Assembly (NCBI GenBank): GCA_016867585.1
Contig: VGJF01000004.1
Location: 1-34,941, forward strand
From: Candidatus Aminicenantota bacterium
Lineage (GTDB): Bacteria; Acidobacteriota; Aminicenantia; Aminicenantales; UBA4085
Direction: 5' to 3'
Length of the DNA: 34,941 nucleotides
Positions within the stretch are counted from its first letter, which is position 1. The number at the start of each line of letters is the position of its first letter. The notes under the pieces are model-generated. The model was not told the origin of the DNA, did no database searches, and saw only the letters and a program-made list of their open reading frames with translations. This document shows positions 6,870-16,441 of this stretch, piece by piece. The position numbers and the translations under genes are program-made.

Positions 6870-8771
6870 CAAGAAGCCGAGGACCTCGAAATGGGGGGTA
6901 TGAGGGAAAAAGTCGGCGGCGAGGAGCTTCTCCAGCCCATAGCCGCTGGAGGCGAGGTGGGCGGCGTCCTGGACGAACGTCCGGAGATTGCAGGACATAT
7001 AGATCAGGCGGGGGATTTTAAGGGACGCGATTCCGGCCAGGGCCTGGGGCCGCAGGCCTTCGCGGGGCGGGTCGAGGACGGCCAGGTCGTATTCGTCCGC
7101 CCTCGCGGCACCGACCGCATTCTCGACGAACCCGACGGCGAAGTCCGCGTTCGTGACGCCGTTCAACCGGGCGTTTTCCTCGGCGTTGCGGATGCCGGCC
7201 GGCGAGGCGTCGATCCCGCGGACCCGTTCGACCGTCCGGGAGAGAAAAAGCTCGATCGCCCCGGGGCCGCAGTAGAGCCCGAGGACCCGGCGCGATCCCC
7301 AAGCCCGGACCTGGGCGACGATGCGCTCGATAAGGAGCCAAGCGGCCCGAGGATTGGGCTGGAAGAACGATGGGGGGTGAATGCGGAACCGCATTCCTCC
7401 CAGCTCTTCCTCGATGAACGGCGATCCGGCCAGCCTTTCCGCCCCTTCAAAATCGACGACATCGGCCGTCCGGTCGTTTTCGACTCTCCAGACGCTCCGA
7501 AGGTTCGGAGCTTCCCTCATCCAGCGGTCGGCCCATGCGGCGGCCTGGGGCAAGGGGCCGCCCTTGGTCACCAGGACGGCCATCAGCTCGCGGGGGCCTT
7601 TCGTCTCGCGGAGGACGAGGTTGCGGAAAAAGCCTTCCTGCGAGACCGGATGATAACCGGCCAGGCCCGTCGCGCCGGCGTCCTCCAAGACGAGGGGGAA
7701 GACCGCGGCGGCCGCCGGGCCGAAGATCGGGCATCGGCCGAGAACGACGGTTTTCTTTCGGCTCGGCTTCCCGGGCCGGGCCCGCTCGCGAAGGCCGAGG
7801 ACAAGCTCTCCGGCCCGCCCCGCGAAGGCGAATTCCATTTTATTCCGATAGCCATAAAGCTCCGGGGAGGGGAGAATCGGCTCGACGACGACGGCGGCGG
7901 GGTCGATTCCCGCCGCGGCGAGTGTCCGCCGGACGTGGGCCTCCTTGAGGGCGAGCTGCTTTCCGTAATCGAGATTCTGGAAGGCGCAGCCGCCGCAGGT
8001 CCCGAAATGAGGGCAGGCCGCGTCGACCCTCCAGGGCGATGGCCGGATCGTCTCGATGATTTTGAAAAGACGAGGCTTCTTGCCGATGAGACGGGCCCTC
8101 ACCTCGTCGCCGACGACGGCGCCGGGAAGGAAGGCCTCCCGTCCGTCGGCACGTCCGAAAGCCCAGCCGTGCTTCGGGTCAAAGTCTTCGGCGAGGAGGG
8201 TCGCTTCCGGAGCCTTAAACTCCTTGAGCAGCCGCCGGAGGCGCCGGACCGGAAACCCGACGACGTTGTCGTAATCGCCGTCGAGCTTGTCGACGAAGGC
8301 GTCGCCGATCTCCTGGACGGCGTAGCTTCCGGCCTTGTCGAGGAATTCGTGCCGGGCGAGATAGGCGTGGATCTCGTCCGGGGTGAGCGGCCGGAAAGTG
8401 ACGGAGGTCGTTTCGTATCCCGTGACCAGGCGGTTCTCGGCCTTCCGGAAGAGGGCGACCCCCGTGATGACCCTATGCTTCTGGCCCGATAACCGGTTGA
8501 GCATGGTCTCGGCCTCGCCCCGGTCCGCCGGTTTTCCGAAGATCTCCTTCCCGAGGCAAACGATCGTGTCGGCGGCGATGACGAGGGCATCGGGCCGCCT
8601 CTCGCCGACGTCGCGGGCCTTGGCTTCGGCCGCGGCGAGGGCGAAGCGAAGGGGATCGCTCTTGTCGAAAAGGTTCTCGTCGACTTCGCTGGGGGCGACC
8701 TCGAACTCCGAAAAAATCCGACCGAGGAGCTCCCGGCGGCGGGGCGACCGGGAGGCGAGAACGACCTCCAT
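6849..8771 (-). CDS. Fusion: Maf nucleotide pyrophosphatase + TRAM + RlmD-type rRNA m5U methyltransferase
   Basis: A single 640-residue frame holds two proteins that are normally separate. Residues 1-187 are a Maf domain (LASRSPRRRELL at 5-16, AADTIV at 66-71, SYAVQEIGDAFV), a family that hydrolyses non-canonical or modified nucleoside triphosphates. Residues about 192-246 look like a TRAM RNA-binding domain. Residues 250-640 match RlmD/RumA-type uracil-5 methyltransferases: iron-sulfur cysteines C253, C259, C262 and C347, a cofactor motif (GLYCGPGAI, 498-506), DPPR (567-570), the catalytic cysteine C594 in YMSCN and the HTPHFEV end (general-base Glu629). The start overlaps the protease stop by one base (TGATG). 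The last codons lie inside a palindromic repeat. Both enzymatic halves appear intact. Confidence 0.9.
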   Translation of the reverse strand: MEVVLASRSPRRRELLGRIFSEFEVAPSEVDENLFDKSDPLRFALAAAEAKARDVGERRPDALVIAADTIVCLGKEIFGKPADRGEAETMLNRLSGQKHRVITGVALFRKAENRLVTGYETTSVTFRPLTPDEIHAYLARHEFLDKAGSYAVQEIGDAFVDKLDGDYDNVVGFPVRRLRRLLKEFKAPEATLLAEDFDPKHGWAFGRADGREAFLPGAVVGDEVRARLIGKKPRLFKIIETIRPSPWRVDAACPHFGTCGGCAFQNLDYGKQLALKEAHVRRTLAAAGIDPAAVVVEPILPSPELYGYRNKMEFAFAGRAGELVLGLRERARPGKPSRKKTVVLGRCPIFGPAAAAVFPLVLEDAGATGLAGYHPVSQEGFFRNLVLRETKGPRELMAVLVTKGGPLPQAAAWADRWMREAPNLRSVWRVENDRTADVVDFEGAERLAGSPFIEEELGGMRFRIHPPSFFQPNPRAAWLLIERIVAQVRAWGSRRVLGLYCGPGAIELFLSRTVERVRGIDASPAGIRNAEENARLNGVTNADFAVGFVENAVGAARADEYDLAVLDPPREGLRPQALAGIASLKIPRLIYMSCNLRTFVQDAAHLASSGYGLEKLLAADFFPHTPHFEVLGFLKRWGTL

Positions 8772-9811
8772 CAGTCCCGGACAAGAGTGAAGCGGACCGG
8801 GCGGGCCTTCCCGGCGCGTTCGACGGTCAAGGTCACGATGTCGCCGACCTTGTAATTTTCCAGGGCGCTGAAAAGGTCGTCGTAGGTTTTCACGGGCGTC
8901 CGGTCGACGGCCGTGACGATGTCGTTGATGAGCCAGCGTCCGAACCGGTCCCGGCTGAGACCCCGCAGCCCGGCCTCGGCGGCCGCCGTCCCCGGCTGGA
9001 CCTCCATGATGACCGCCCCCTCGACCCGGGACCGGCGGGCGTACTGGTCGGGGAGGAAGGAGACGCCCAGCCCGGGCCGCGAGACCCGGCCGTAGCGGAT
9101 GATCTCGGGGACGATCTTCTTGACCGTGTCGACCGGGACGGCGAAGCCGATGCCGCTCGAGGTCCCGCTCGGCGAATAGATCATCGTGTTCATCCCGATG
9201 AGCTCGCTGGACGAGTTCAGGAGCGGTCCGCCGCTGTTTCCGGGGTTGATCGAGGCGTCGGTTTGGATCATGTCCCGGATCGTCACGTTGCCCGCCCCGA
9301 GCATCTTCCGGCCGAGGGCGCTGACGATGCCCGTGGTGACCGTGTGGTCGAAACCGAACGGGTTGCCGATGGCCACGACCTTCTGCCCGACTTGGAGGTC
9401 CCGGCTGGTCCCGGCGGTCACGGGAAAGAGCCCGTTCGTGTCGCCCTGGACCTTGAGGACGGCGATGTCCTTGCTCTCTTCCTTCCCGACGAGCTTGGCG
9501 CTCCGCTGCTCCTGGTTGGGGAGGGTGACGAGGTATTCGACGCCGTCCTCGATGACGTGGTAGTTCGTGACGATATGGCCCTTGTCGTCCCAGACGAAGC
9601 CGGAGCCGCTGCCGCGGGGGATCTTCTCCTCGGATCCCCAGAAGAAGTCGCGGACGAGGGCGATGTTGGTCACGAAAACGACGGAGTTCTTGTTCTTCTT
9701 GACGACCTCGATCGTGTTCTGCTCGTCCGGTGTCAGGATGGTCTGAGCGGCCAGGGGAAGGGTTGCGGTCAAGGCGGCGATGAGAAGCCTTTGGATATTG
9801 GCCATGGACAT
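8771..9811 (-). CDS. HtrA/DegP-type serine protease with one PDZ domain
   Basis: A 346-residue exported trypsin-fold protease for envelope protein quality control. An N-terminal hydrophobic segment (about 8-22, ending AAQT) is a signal peptide or anchor. The triad is visible: H85 in TNYHVI, D115 in KDIAVL and S193 in GNSGGP. A single PDZ domain follows (about 245-340, RPGLGV...AEAGL...DIVTAVD). One PDZ makes it DegS/HtrA-like more than the two-PDZ DegP. Two starts are possible: the ATG at 9811 with GGGAG two bases away, or the in-frame ATG at 9805 with the same site eight bases away; the latter is better spaced. It is followed, with a 1-bp overlap, by the Maf fusion gene. Confidence 0.93.
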   Translation of the reverse strand: MSMANIQRLLIAALTATLPLAAQTILTPDEQNTIEVVKKNKNSVVFVTNIALVRDFFWGSEEKIPRGSGSGFVWDDKGHIVTNYHVIEDGVEYLVTLPNQEQRSAKLVGKEESKDIAVLKVQGDTNGLFPVTAGTSRDLQVGQKVVAIGNPFGFDHTVTTGIVSALGRKMLGAGNVTIRDMIQTDASINPGNSGGPLLNSSSELIGMNTMIYSPSGTSSGIGFAVPVDTVKKIVPEIIRYGRVSRPGLGVSFLPDQYARRSRVEGAVIMEVQPGTAAAEAGLRGLSRDRFGRWLINDIVTAVDRTPVKTYDDLFSALENYKVGDIVTLTVERAGKARPVRFTLVRD

Positions 9812-9874
9812 GTCTCCCTCTCCGTTATTCTACCATGTCCTCCCCCCCAGATTGGCAAAGGCGGCGGGGAGGAA

Positions 9875-9889
9875 GGGCCGGCTCGGCCC
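9875..9889 (-). terminator. GC-rich hairpin after the methyltransferase gene
   Basis: GGGCCG (9875-9880) pairs with CGGCCC (9884-9889) around a 3-base loop, 24 bp past the stop of the methyltransferase gene. There is no T-run on the downstream (minus) side, so it is a weak or factor-assisted terminator at best. The rest of the 100-bp gap before the protease gene shows only its GGGAG ribosome site. Confidence 0.3.
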
Positions 9890-9912
9890 GAGAAAAAGGG
9901 GGGAGAGGGAAT

Positions 9913-10806
9913 TCAGTCCCAGATCGTCGGTTCCTCGTCGATCGGTTTTTCCGTGACCGGATTCCGTGAGGCCGTCCATGGCCAGGTCTGATTTTGACCG
10001 GCGGCCGTGGCCTTGGCTTGGCCCGCGATCTCGTGCCCGGCGATCCGCCCCTGGAAGGCGAAGGTCTGGGGCTTTCCGTCGACCGGGGCCTCGAGGAGGA
10101 AGGTCAGGCGGTCGCCGCGGAGCTTGACGTCCTTGAGGGCGGCCTCGGTCCCGTTGAGCTTCACGGCCGCCGTCGGGAACTGGTATTTCTGCTCGACGGT
10201 CATCCGGGCTTCGACGTTCCGGCCGCCGAGGGGCATGGTCCAGGTCCATACGCCGCTTGCGTTGGCCGGGACGATCCAGAGAAAGACGTCGTGGCGGATG
10301 TCGTCGACGGTCACGACCGAAGCCGCGTCGGGCTTCCAGTCGTCCATGCCGAAATTGTGGGAGACGACCCGGGTGCCGGGCCTGAGCTCCCGGAGGATGC
10401 GGGGCCGGAGCTTGAGGTTGACCGAGGTCAGGAGGTACATCGACAGGACCGTGGCTTCCTTGAAATCGGCCAGGAAGAGATCGCCTTCCATGAAGGTCAC
10501 GCGGTCGGCGACGCCGGCCTTCCTGGCGTTCTCCCGGCTTTCGGCGATCCGGTCGGGATCGAGGTCGATCCCGACGCCTTTCGCGCCGTATTTTTGGGCG
10601 GCGCCGATGACGATCCGGCCGTCTCCGCAGCCCAGGTCGTAGAGGATGTCGGCCTTCGTGACGTTGGCCATTTTGAGCATTTCATCGACGACGGGGAACT
10701 TCGTCGGGACGTAGGGGACGTCCAGCGGACGGTCCTGGACGGCGAGATCGGCCGCCGGGGCGAGCAGGGCCGGGAGAAATATCGCGGCGAGGACATGCTT
10801 TTTCAT
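9913..10806 (-). CDS. Exported class I SAM-dependent methyltransferase
   Basis: A 297-residue protein. The start is placed at the second of two adjacent ATGs because AAGGAG lies six bases before it (three before the first). Residues 1-20 (MKKHVLAAIFLPALLAPAA) are a clear signal peptide. The methyltransferase core spans about 30-180 with motif I DLGCGDGR (57-64), GIDLDPDRI and EGDLF. The approach sequence YVPTKFPVVDEML resembles bacterial relatives of protein-lysine methyltransferases. Residues about 195-297 form a beta-rich extra domain of unknown role. Methyltransferases normally act in the cytoplasm where SAM is made, so an export signal is odd. The substrate is unknown. Upstream is the cupin gene in the same direction, 47 bp away. 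Confidence 0.8.
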   Translation of the reverse strand: MKKHVLAAIFLPALLAPAADLAVQDRPLDVPYVPTKFPVVDEMLKMANVTKADILYDLGCGDGRIVIGAAQKYGAKGVGIDLDPDRIAESRENARKAGVADRVTFMEGDLFLADFKEATVLSMYLLTSVNLKLRPRILRELRPGTRVVSHNFGMDDWKPDAASVVTVDDIRHDVFLWIVPANASGVWTWTMPLGGRNVEARMTVEQKYQFPTAAVKLNGTEAALKDVKLRGDRLTFLLEAPVDGKPQTFAFQGRIAGHEIAGQAKATAAGQNQTWPWTASRNPVTEKPIDEEPTIWD

Positions 10807-10853
10807 CATCGGCTCCTTGGAACGGGATACCTTAGCACAGGGGGGAGGCGCGT

Positions 10854-11189
10854 TCAAGGCTTCAGAAAATCCCCGTCGATGATGAGAAGCGTCGCCCCGG
10901 GACCGGAAACCGAGCGGTGCGAACTCATGTCGTCGGAGACGACGTAGGTCATGCCTTTCTTGAGACTGAACGAGCGGCCGTCCTCCATCTCGCTGACGAA
11001 TTCGCCTTCCAGGCAATGAACGATGTGGCCCTTCCGGCACCAATGGTCGGCGACATAGCCCGCCGAATATTCGACGATCCTGACCCGCAAGCCCGGGAGC
11101 TGGACGGTCCGCCAGAACGATCTCCCCGGATCCCCCGGATGTTCCGTCCGAGGAACGGATTCCCAGTCGATGCTCTGAAAAGTATACAT
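10854..11189 (-). CDS. DHCW-motif cupin protein
   Basis: A 111-residue single-domain cupin. The start at 11189 is chosen because AAGGAGG sits five bases upstream; the frame is open further but without support. The beta-barrel carries ADHWCRKGHIVHCLEGE (from about residue 47), the hallmark of the small family annotated as DHCW motif cupin fold proteins, with D48, H49, C51 and H55 as likely metal ligands, then the second cupin motif SDDMSSHRS. No reaction is established for the family. It is divergent from the DUF4097 gene, with a palindrome inside its candidate promoter. Confidence 0.8.
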   Translation of the reverse strand: MYTFQSIDWESVPRTEHPGDPGRSFWRTVQLPGLRVRIVEYSAGYVADHWCRKGHIVHCLEGEFVSEMEDGRSFSLKKGMTYVVSDDMSSHRSVSGPGATLLIIDGDFLKP

Positions 11190-11207
11190 ACCGGCCTCCT
11201 TGAAGCG

Positions 11208-11237
11208 ATTGTCCTCCGAATCGGAGGGAGCGGTCAA
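11208..11237 (-). promoter_or_regulatory. Candidate cupin promoter with operator-like dyad in the spacer
   Basis: On the minus strand TTGACC (11237-11232) is followed after 18 bp by GACAAT (11213-11208). The perfect inverted repeat CCTCCGA-A-TCGGAGG (11213-11227) fills most of the spacer between the boxes, the position of a classical repressor site. It lies between the divergent cupin and DUF4097 genes and could control either. No regulator gene is adjacent. Confidence 0.35.
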
Positions 11238-11310
11238 GGCCGCGCAAGAGGGGGAACCTTCGGGCCCGGATTTGCGTATTAGGAGAGTGAACCCCTTGAA
11301 GGAGGCCGAG

Positions 11311-12159
11311 ATGCGCCTGAAAAGAAATATTTGGACGTCCGTCATCTTCTCCGCCGCGGCCTTGACCATGGCCGCCGGCCTGAACGCCGCCTGCGTCCTC
11401 GACGGCGACTGGTTCGACGGTTTCGGCGGACGGGACTACACCGAGAATTTCCAAAAATCGTTTCCCCTCAGGGCCGACGGGGCCTTCAGCCTGAGGAACA
11501 CCAACGGCTTCATCCACGTTTCGACCTGGAGCCGGGACGAAGTCGATATCCAGGCCAAGAAGATCGCCCGCCGGAACGAAAGCGACCTCGACCGGGTCAA
11601 AATCGAAGTCGACGCGACCTCCGCCGCCGTCCGGGTGGACACGATCTATGAACGCTTCCGAAACCTCCGCCTCAAGGTCAACTACGAAATCAAGGTCCCC
11701 GAAGGCTGCCGCCTGGAGCTTGTCCGCTCGACAAACGGCGACCTCGAGCTCGCCGGCCGGTTCGGCGAGGTCAAGGCCGGGACGACCAACGGGGACATCC
11801 GCCTCGAAAGCGCTTCCGGCCGGGTCGACCTTTCGACGACCAACGGCACGATCCGGGCCAACAATGTCAAGGGTCCGGTCAGGGCCGGCACGACCAACGG
11901 AAACGTCGTCCTGGAGCTCGTCGATTTCTCGGGCGAAATCAAGGCGGGCACGACCAACGGGTCGATCCGGCTGCGCCTTTCCGGAGAGCCCAACGCCCGC
12001 CTCGTCGCCCGGACGACGAACGGCTCGATCCGGACCGACATCCCGGTCACGATCGAGGGGCGGTTGAACACCCGCCGGAGGCTCGAGGGGACGCTGGGCC
12101 GGGGCGGCCCCCTGATCTCGCTTGAGACGACCAACGGCTCAATCACGATCTCCCGCTGA
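11311..12159 (+). CDS. Exported DUF4097-family beta-repeat protein
   Basis: A 282-residue protein starting at the ATG at 11311 with AAGGAGG five bases upstream. Residues 1-27 form a signal peptide. A cysteine at 28 (LNAAC) is reminiscent of, but not a good match to, a lipobox. The body is a right-handed beta repeat: the tetrapeptide TTNG (or NTNG/STNG) recurs eight times, mostly every 19-24 residues, each followed by a strand such as SIRL or DIRL. This is typical of DUF4097 (adhesin-like, bactofilin-like ladders). Its role is unknown; a surface or periplasmic structural function is likely. The last repeat ends right at the C terminus. Confidence 0.8.
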   Translation: MRLKRNIWTSVIFSAAALTMAAGLNAACVLDGDWFDGFGGRDYTENFQKSFPLRADGAFSLRNTNGFIHVSTWSRDEVDIQAKKIARRNESDLDRVKIEVDATSAAVRVDTIYERFRNLRLKVNYEIKVPEGCRLELVRSTNGDLELAGRFGEVKAGTTNGDIRLESASGRVDLSTTNGTIRANNVKGPVRAGTTNGNVVLELVDFSGEIKAGTTNGSIRLRLSGEPNARLVARTTNGSIRTDIPVTIEGRLNTRRRLEGTLGRGGPLISLETTNGSITISR

Positions 12160-12289
12160 TTTTTGTCGCCGCCGCGCTAATTGACATTCGTCCGGACCCG
12201 GCCTCGGCTTCGAACTCTGCCGTGGGTTGGAATCTGGGACGTCGTCCCCGGGTCTTTCACTCGGGGCGGCTTGCGATGCCGTGAAGAGA

Positions 12290-12352
12290 AAAATATCATT
12301 TATATATAAAAAATCTCTTGATTTTATGCTAAATGAATAATAAATTATTAAT
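12290..12352 (+). promoter_or_regulatory. AT-rich leader with dyad before the ATPase gene
   Basis: About 60 bp of very AT-rich DNA sits in a GC-rich surround. It contains TTGATT (12318-12323) followed after 17 bp by TAAATT as a weak promoter, and the inverted repeat TAATAA-A-TTATTA (12338-12350) ending 2 bp before the GTG start. No ribosome site is visible, so translation may be leaderless or weak. Bases 12160-12289 show only a short ccccg/cgggg stem (about 12247-12267) that may end the DUF4097 transcript. Confidence 0.4.
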
Positions 12353-13615
12353 GTGATTGTCCAAAGAGATATCCTCGGGAGCATCAAGCCCTGGATAGGC
12401 AAAGATAAAATCATCCTCCTGACCGGACCCAGGCAGGTCGGGAAAACGACCATCTTAAGAATCCTCGATGAAGAGTTGAAGCATTCTTCGAAGACGATTT
12501 TCTTTTCCTGCGACCTCGAGATCGGAAATCCCGTTTTCAAGGATCCCCGTCTATTCATCAACCTCCTCGAGAGGGAGCTCCGGGTCGGTGCCAGGCTTAA
12601 TGTCTTCTTGGACGAATTTCAGTTCATCCCCCAGGCAGGGCTGTTCCTCAAACCGGTCTTCGACCGGCTCAAAGGCCGCGTCCAGTTCTTCGTGTCCGGA
12701 TCATCTAGCCTCGAGATTTCCCGTAACCGGGAATTTCTGACCGGTCGCAAGGTCGAATTCGCCGTCACTCCCTTCACGTTCCGGGAATGGCTGGGAATCG
12801 TTTCGAGGACGTCCTTCCCCGAGGCGATCGAGGTCGATCGTCCGTCCGACGTGGTCGATTTCACGGAGACCTACAAGGCGGAACTCGAGCTGAGAGCCCT
12901 GACCTATATCAATTGGGGCGGCTACCCCGAGCCGGCGTTCGAGCCGCCGGACAATAGAAGCTTGATCCTCAGGGAGATCATCGGGACGTATCTCCAGAAA
13001 GACGTCGCCGGATTCTTGAATATCGCCAAGCTCGAGAGCTTCAACGGCCTGATCCGGCTGCTCGCCTCTCAGAGGGGCGGCCTGGTCAACAAACACGAGA
13101 TCAGCTCGACGCTGGGACTGAACATGGCGACCCTGGGCAAGTATCTCTCCGTGCTCGAGGGAACGTACATGTTCACGTTCCTTGCTCCCTTTTTCTCGAA
13201 TGTCCGGAAAGAGATCAGCAAGATGAAGAAGGTTTACATGTCCGATACCGGCATCCGAAGGATCATCGCCCAGGACCGGCCCGCGGATTCCCTGGACGAG
13301 ATCGTCGGAGGCGACGCGGAAAATTTCGTTTTCACCGTCCTCAAGAGCGATCCCCGGGTCGCCAAGCTGAACTATTACCGGACGATCGCGAAGTCGGAGG
13401 TCGATTTCATCGCCCAAATCGGCGATCGTGTTGTCCCGGTCGAGGTCAAGTTCAGGCCGCGCTTCGCGCGCGTTCCGCCGGCCATCTTGCGTTTTCGCGA
13501 AATTTATAAGGGCCGAGCCGGATCTGGCCTTGTCGTGACGCGTGATCATGCCGGCCGGGAGGGCGACGTCCTTTTCGTTCCGTTCTACGCTCTTCCGTTC
13601 TTGAAGTGGACTTAG
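12353..13615 (+). CDS. AAA_14/DUF4143 family ATPase
   Basis: A 420-residue protein of the common accessory-genome family that joins an AAA-type ATPase to a C-terminal DUF4143 domain. Walker A is GPRQVGKT (25-32) and Walker B VFLDEFQ (84-90). Sensor-like SGSSSLE follows (115-121) and the EFAVTPFTFREW block is typical. The C-terminal half contains a winged-helix-like stretch (about 245-285) and a PD-(D/E)xK nuclease-fold signature, SEVDF (348-352) and PVEVKF (362-367). Cellular function is not established for the family. The only usable start is the GTG at 12353, without a ribosome site. The AT-rich leader and lone position suggest recent acquisition. Confidence 0.85.
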   Translation: MIVQRDILGSIKPWIGKDKIILLTGPRQVGKTTILRILDEELKHSSKTIFFSCDLEIGNPVFKDPRLFINLLERELRVGARLNVFLDEFQFIPQAGLFLKPVFDRLKGRVQFFVSGSSSLEISRNREFLTGRKVEFAVTPFTFREWLGIVSRTSFPEAIEVDRPSDVVDFTETYKAELELRALTYINWGGYPEPAFEPPDNRSLILREIIGTYLQKDVAGFLNIAKLESFNGLIRLLASQRGGLVNKHEISSTLGLNMATLGKYLSVLEGTYMFTFLAPFFSNVRKEISKMKKVYMSDTGIRRIIAQDRPADSLDEIVGGDAENFVFTVLKSDPRVAKLNYYRTIAKSEVDFIAQIGDRVVPVEVKFRPRFARVPPAILRFREIYKGRAGSGLVVTRDHAGREGDVLFVPFYALPFLKWT

Positions 13616-13623
13616 CCGGGAAA

Positions 13624-13647
13624 AAGGCCGGCCCGGGCGGCCGCCTT
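13624..13647 (+). terminator. GC hairpin after the ATPase gene
   Basis: AAGGC-GGCC pairs with GGCC-GCCTT, with one bulged C on the 5' side and a short loop, 8 bp after the stop of the ATPase gene. There is no T-run. The remaining gap to 13781 holds TTGACT (13648-13653) with AAGGAT 17 bp on, a possible weak promoter for the HMG-CoA synthase operon. Confidence 0.4.
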
Positions 13648-13781
13648 GACTTGGCCGCCCCTCTATGGAAGGATACCCTCTCGGATTTTAGCGGTTGCAT
13701 TATTCATACTTGACGACGCGGCAATTTTAATTCCAAACGGAGAGGCGGAGGTCCGTGTCTGCCTCGAAAGGAGTCCGCCGC

Positions 13782-14828
13782 ATGGCCGGAATCGTCGGTT
13801 ACGGTGCCTACATCCCGCGACACCGGATCAAGGTCGAGGAGATCGCCAAGGTCTGGGGCGCGGACGCCCCGAGCTATAAAAAAGGCCTCATGCTGGAGGA
13901 GAAATCCGTCCCTTCGCCCGACCAGGACACGATCACGATGTCGGTCGAAGCTTCGAAAAGGGCCATCAAGCGGGCGGGGATCGATCCCCGCGAGATCGGG
14001 GCCGTCTACGTCGGCTCGGAGTCCCATCCCTACGCCGTGAAGCCGAGCGGAACGGTCGTCGCCGAGGCCCTTGGGGCGACCCCCGATTGCCACACGGCCG
14101 ACTTCGAGTTCGCTTGCAAGGCCGGGACGGAGGGGATGTTCGTCGCCCTCAATCTCGTCAAGGCCGGGGCGGTCAAATACGGCTTGGCCGTCGGGGCCGA
14201 CACCTCCCAGGGGGCTCCCGGCGACGCCCTCGAGTATTCGGCCTCGGCCGGGGCGGCGGCGTATCTCTTCGGGAACGATGACCTCCTCGCCGAGGAGGTC
14301 GCGACTTGCGCCTTCATGACCGACACCCCGGACTTCTGGCGGCGCGAATACCAATACTATCCCCGCCACGGCGGCCGGTTCACAGGCGACCCGGCCTACT
14401 TCAAGCACATCATCGGGGCCGCCGAGGACATCCTGTCCAAGACCGGACTCAAGCCGCCCGATTTCGCCTACGCCGTTTTCCATCAGCCCAACGGGAAGTT
14501 CCCCTTCCGGGTGGGCGAGATGCTCGGGTTCTCGAAAAAGCAGATCGAAACCGGCTGGCTGGTCAACAAGCTCGGAAACACTTACTCCGGCTCGTCGCCC
14601 CTCGGGCTGACGGCCATCCTCGACGCGGCCAAACCCGCCGACCTCATCCTCATGGTCTCCTACGGTTCGGGAGCGGGCAGCGACGCCTTCATCTGGCGAG
14701 TGACGCCGAGGATCGAGGAGGTCCGGAGCCTCGCTCCTCGGACCCGGGACCTCCTCGACGGGGACAAGGTCTATTTGGAATACGGGGCGTACGCCAAGTT
14801 CCGCCGCAAGATCCGGAAGGCGGAGTAG
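13782..14828 (+). CDS. Hydroxymethylglutaryl-CoA synthase, archaeal type
   Basis: A 348-residue thiolase-fold enzyme that condenses acetyl-CoA with acetoacetyl-CoA to HMG-CoA. The start at 13782 has AAAGGAG eight bases before it; an in-frame GTG at 13755 is possible. Catalytic residues of the family are visible: Glu in LEEKSVP (39-40), Cys112 in EFACKAGTE and His234 in VFHQPNGKFP. The opening GIVGYGAYIPRHRI and the short length (about 350, against 390-520 for bacterial MvaS and eukaryotic enzymes) point to the archaeal form. It is followed by thiolase and DUF35 genes, the same three-gene set that forms a channelling complex in archaea. No HMG-CoA reductase or lyase is nearby. Confidence 0.92.
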   Translation: MAGIVGYGAYIPRHRIKVEEIAKVWGADAPSYKKGLMLEEKSVPSPDQDTITMSVEASKRAIKRAGIDPREIGAVYVGSESHPYAVKPSGTVVAEALGATPDCHTADFEFACKAGTEGMFVALNLVKAGAVKYGLAVGADTSQGAPGDALEYSASAGAAAYLFGNDDLLAEEVATCAFMTDTPDFWRREYQYYPRHGGRFTGDPAYFKHIIGAAEDILSKTGLKPPDFAYAVFHQPNGKFPFRVGEMLGFSKKQIETGWLVNKLGNTYSGSSPLGLTAILDAAKPADLILMVSYGSGAGSDAFIWRVTPRIEEVRSLAPRTRDLLDGDKVYLEYGAYAKFRRKIRKAE

Positions 14829-16392
<1,564 letters not shown>

Positions 16393-16400
16393 ATAGACAA

Positions 16401-16430
16401 AGAGAGACCGTTTTGTAAAACGATCTCTCT
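16401..16430 (+). promoter_or_regulatory. Hairpin between the DUF35 and carboxylase genes
   Basis: AGAGAGACCGTTTT (16401-16414) pairs with AAAACGATCTCTCT (16417-16430) with one mismatch and a 2-base loop. There is no T-run after it, and it ends 12 bp before the carboxylase ATG. It may be an attenuator, an RNA-processing site that sets the ratio of the two halves of the operon, or a palindromic repeat. Confidence 0.6.
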
Positions 16431-16441
16431 TGGAAACGAGG

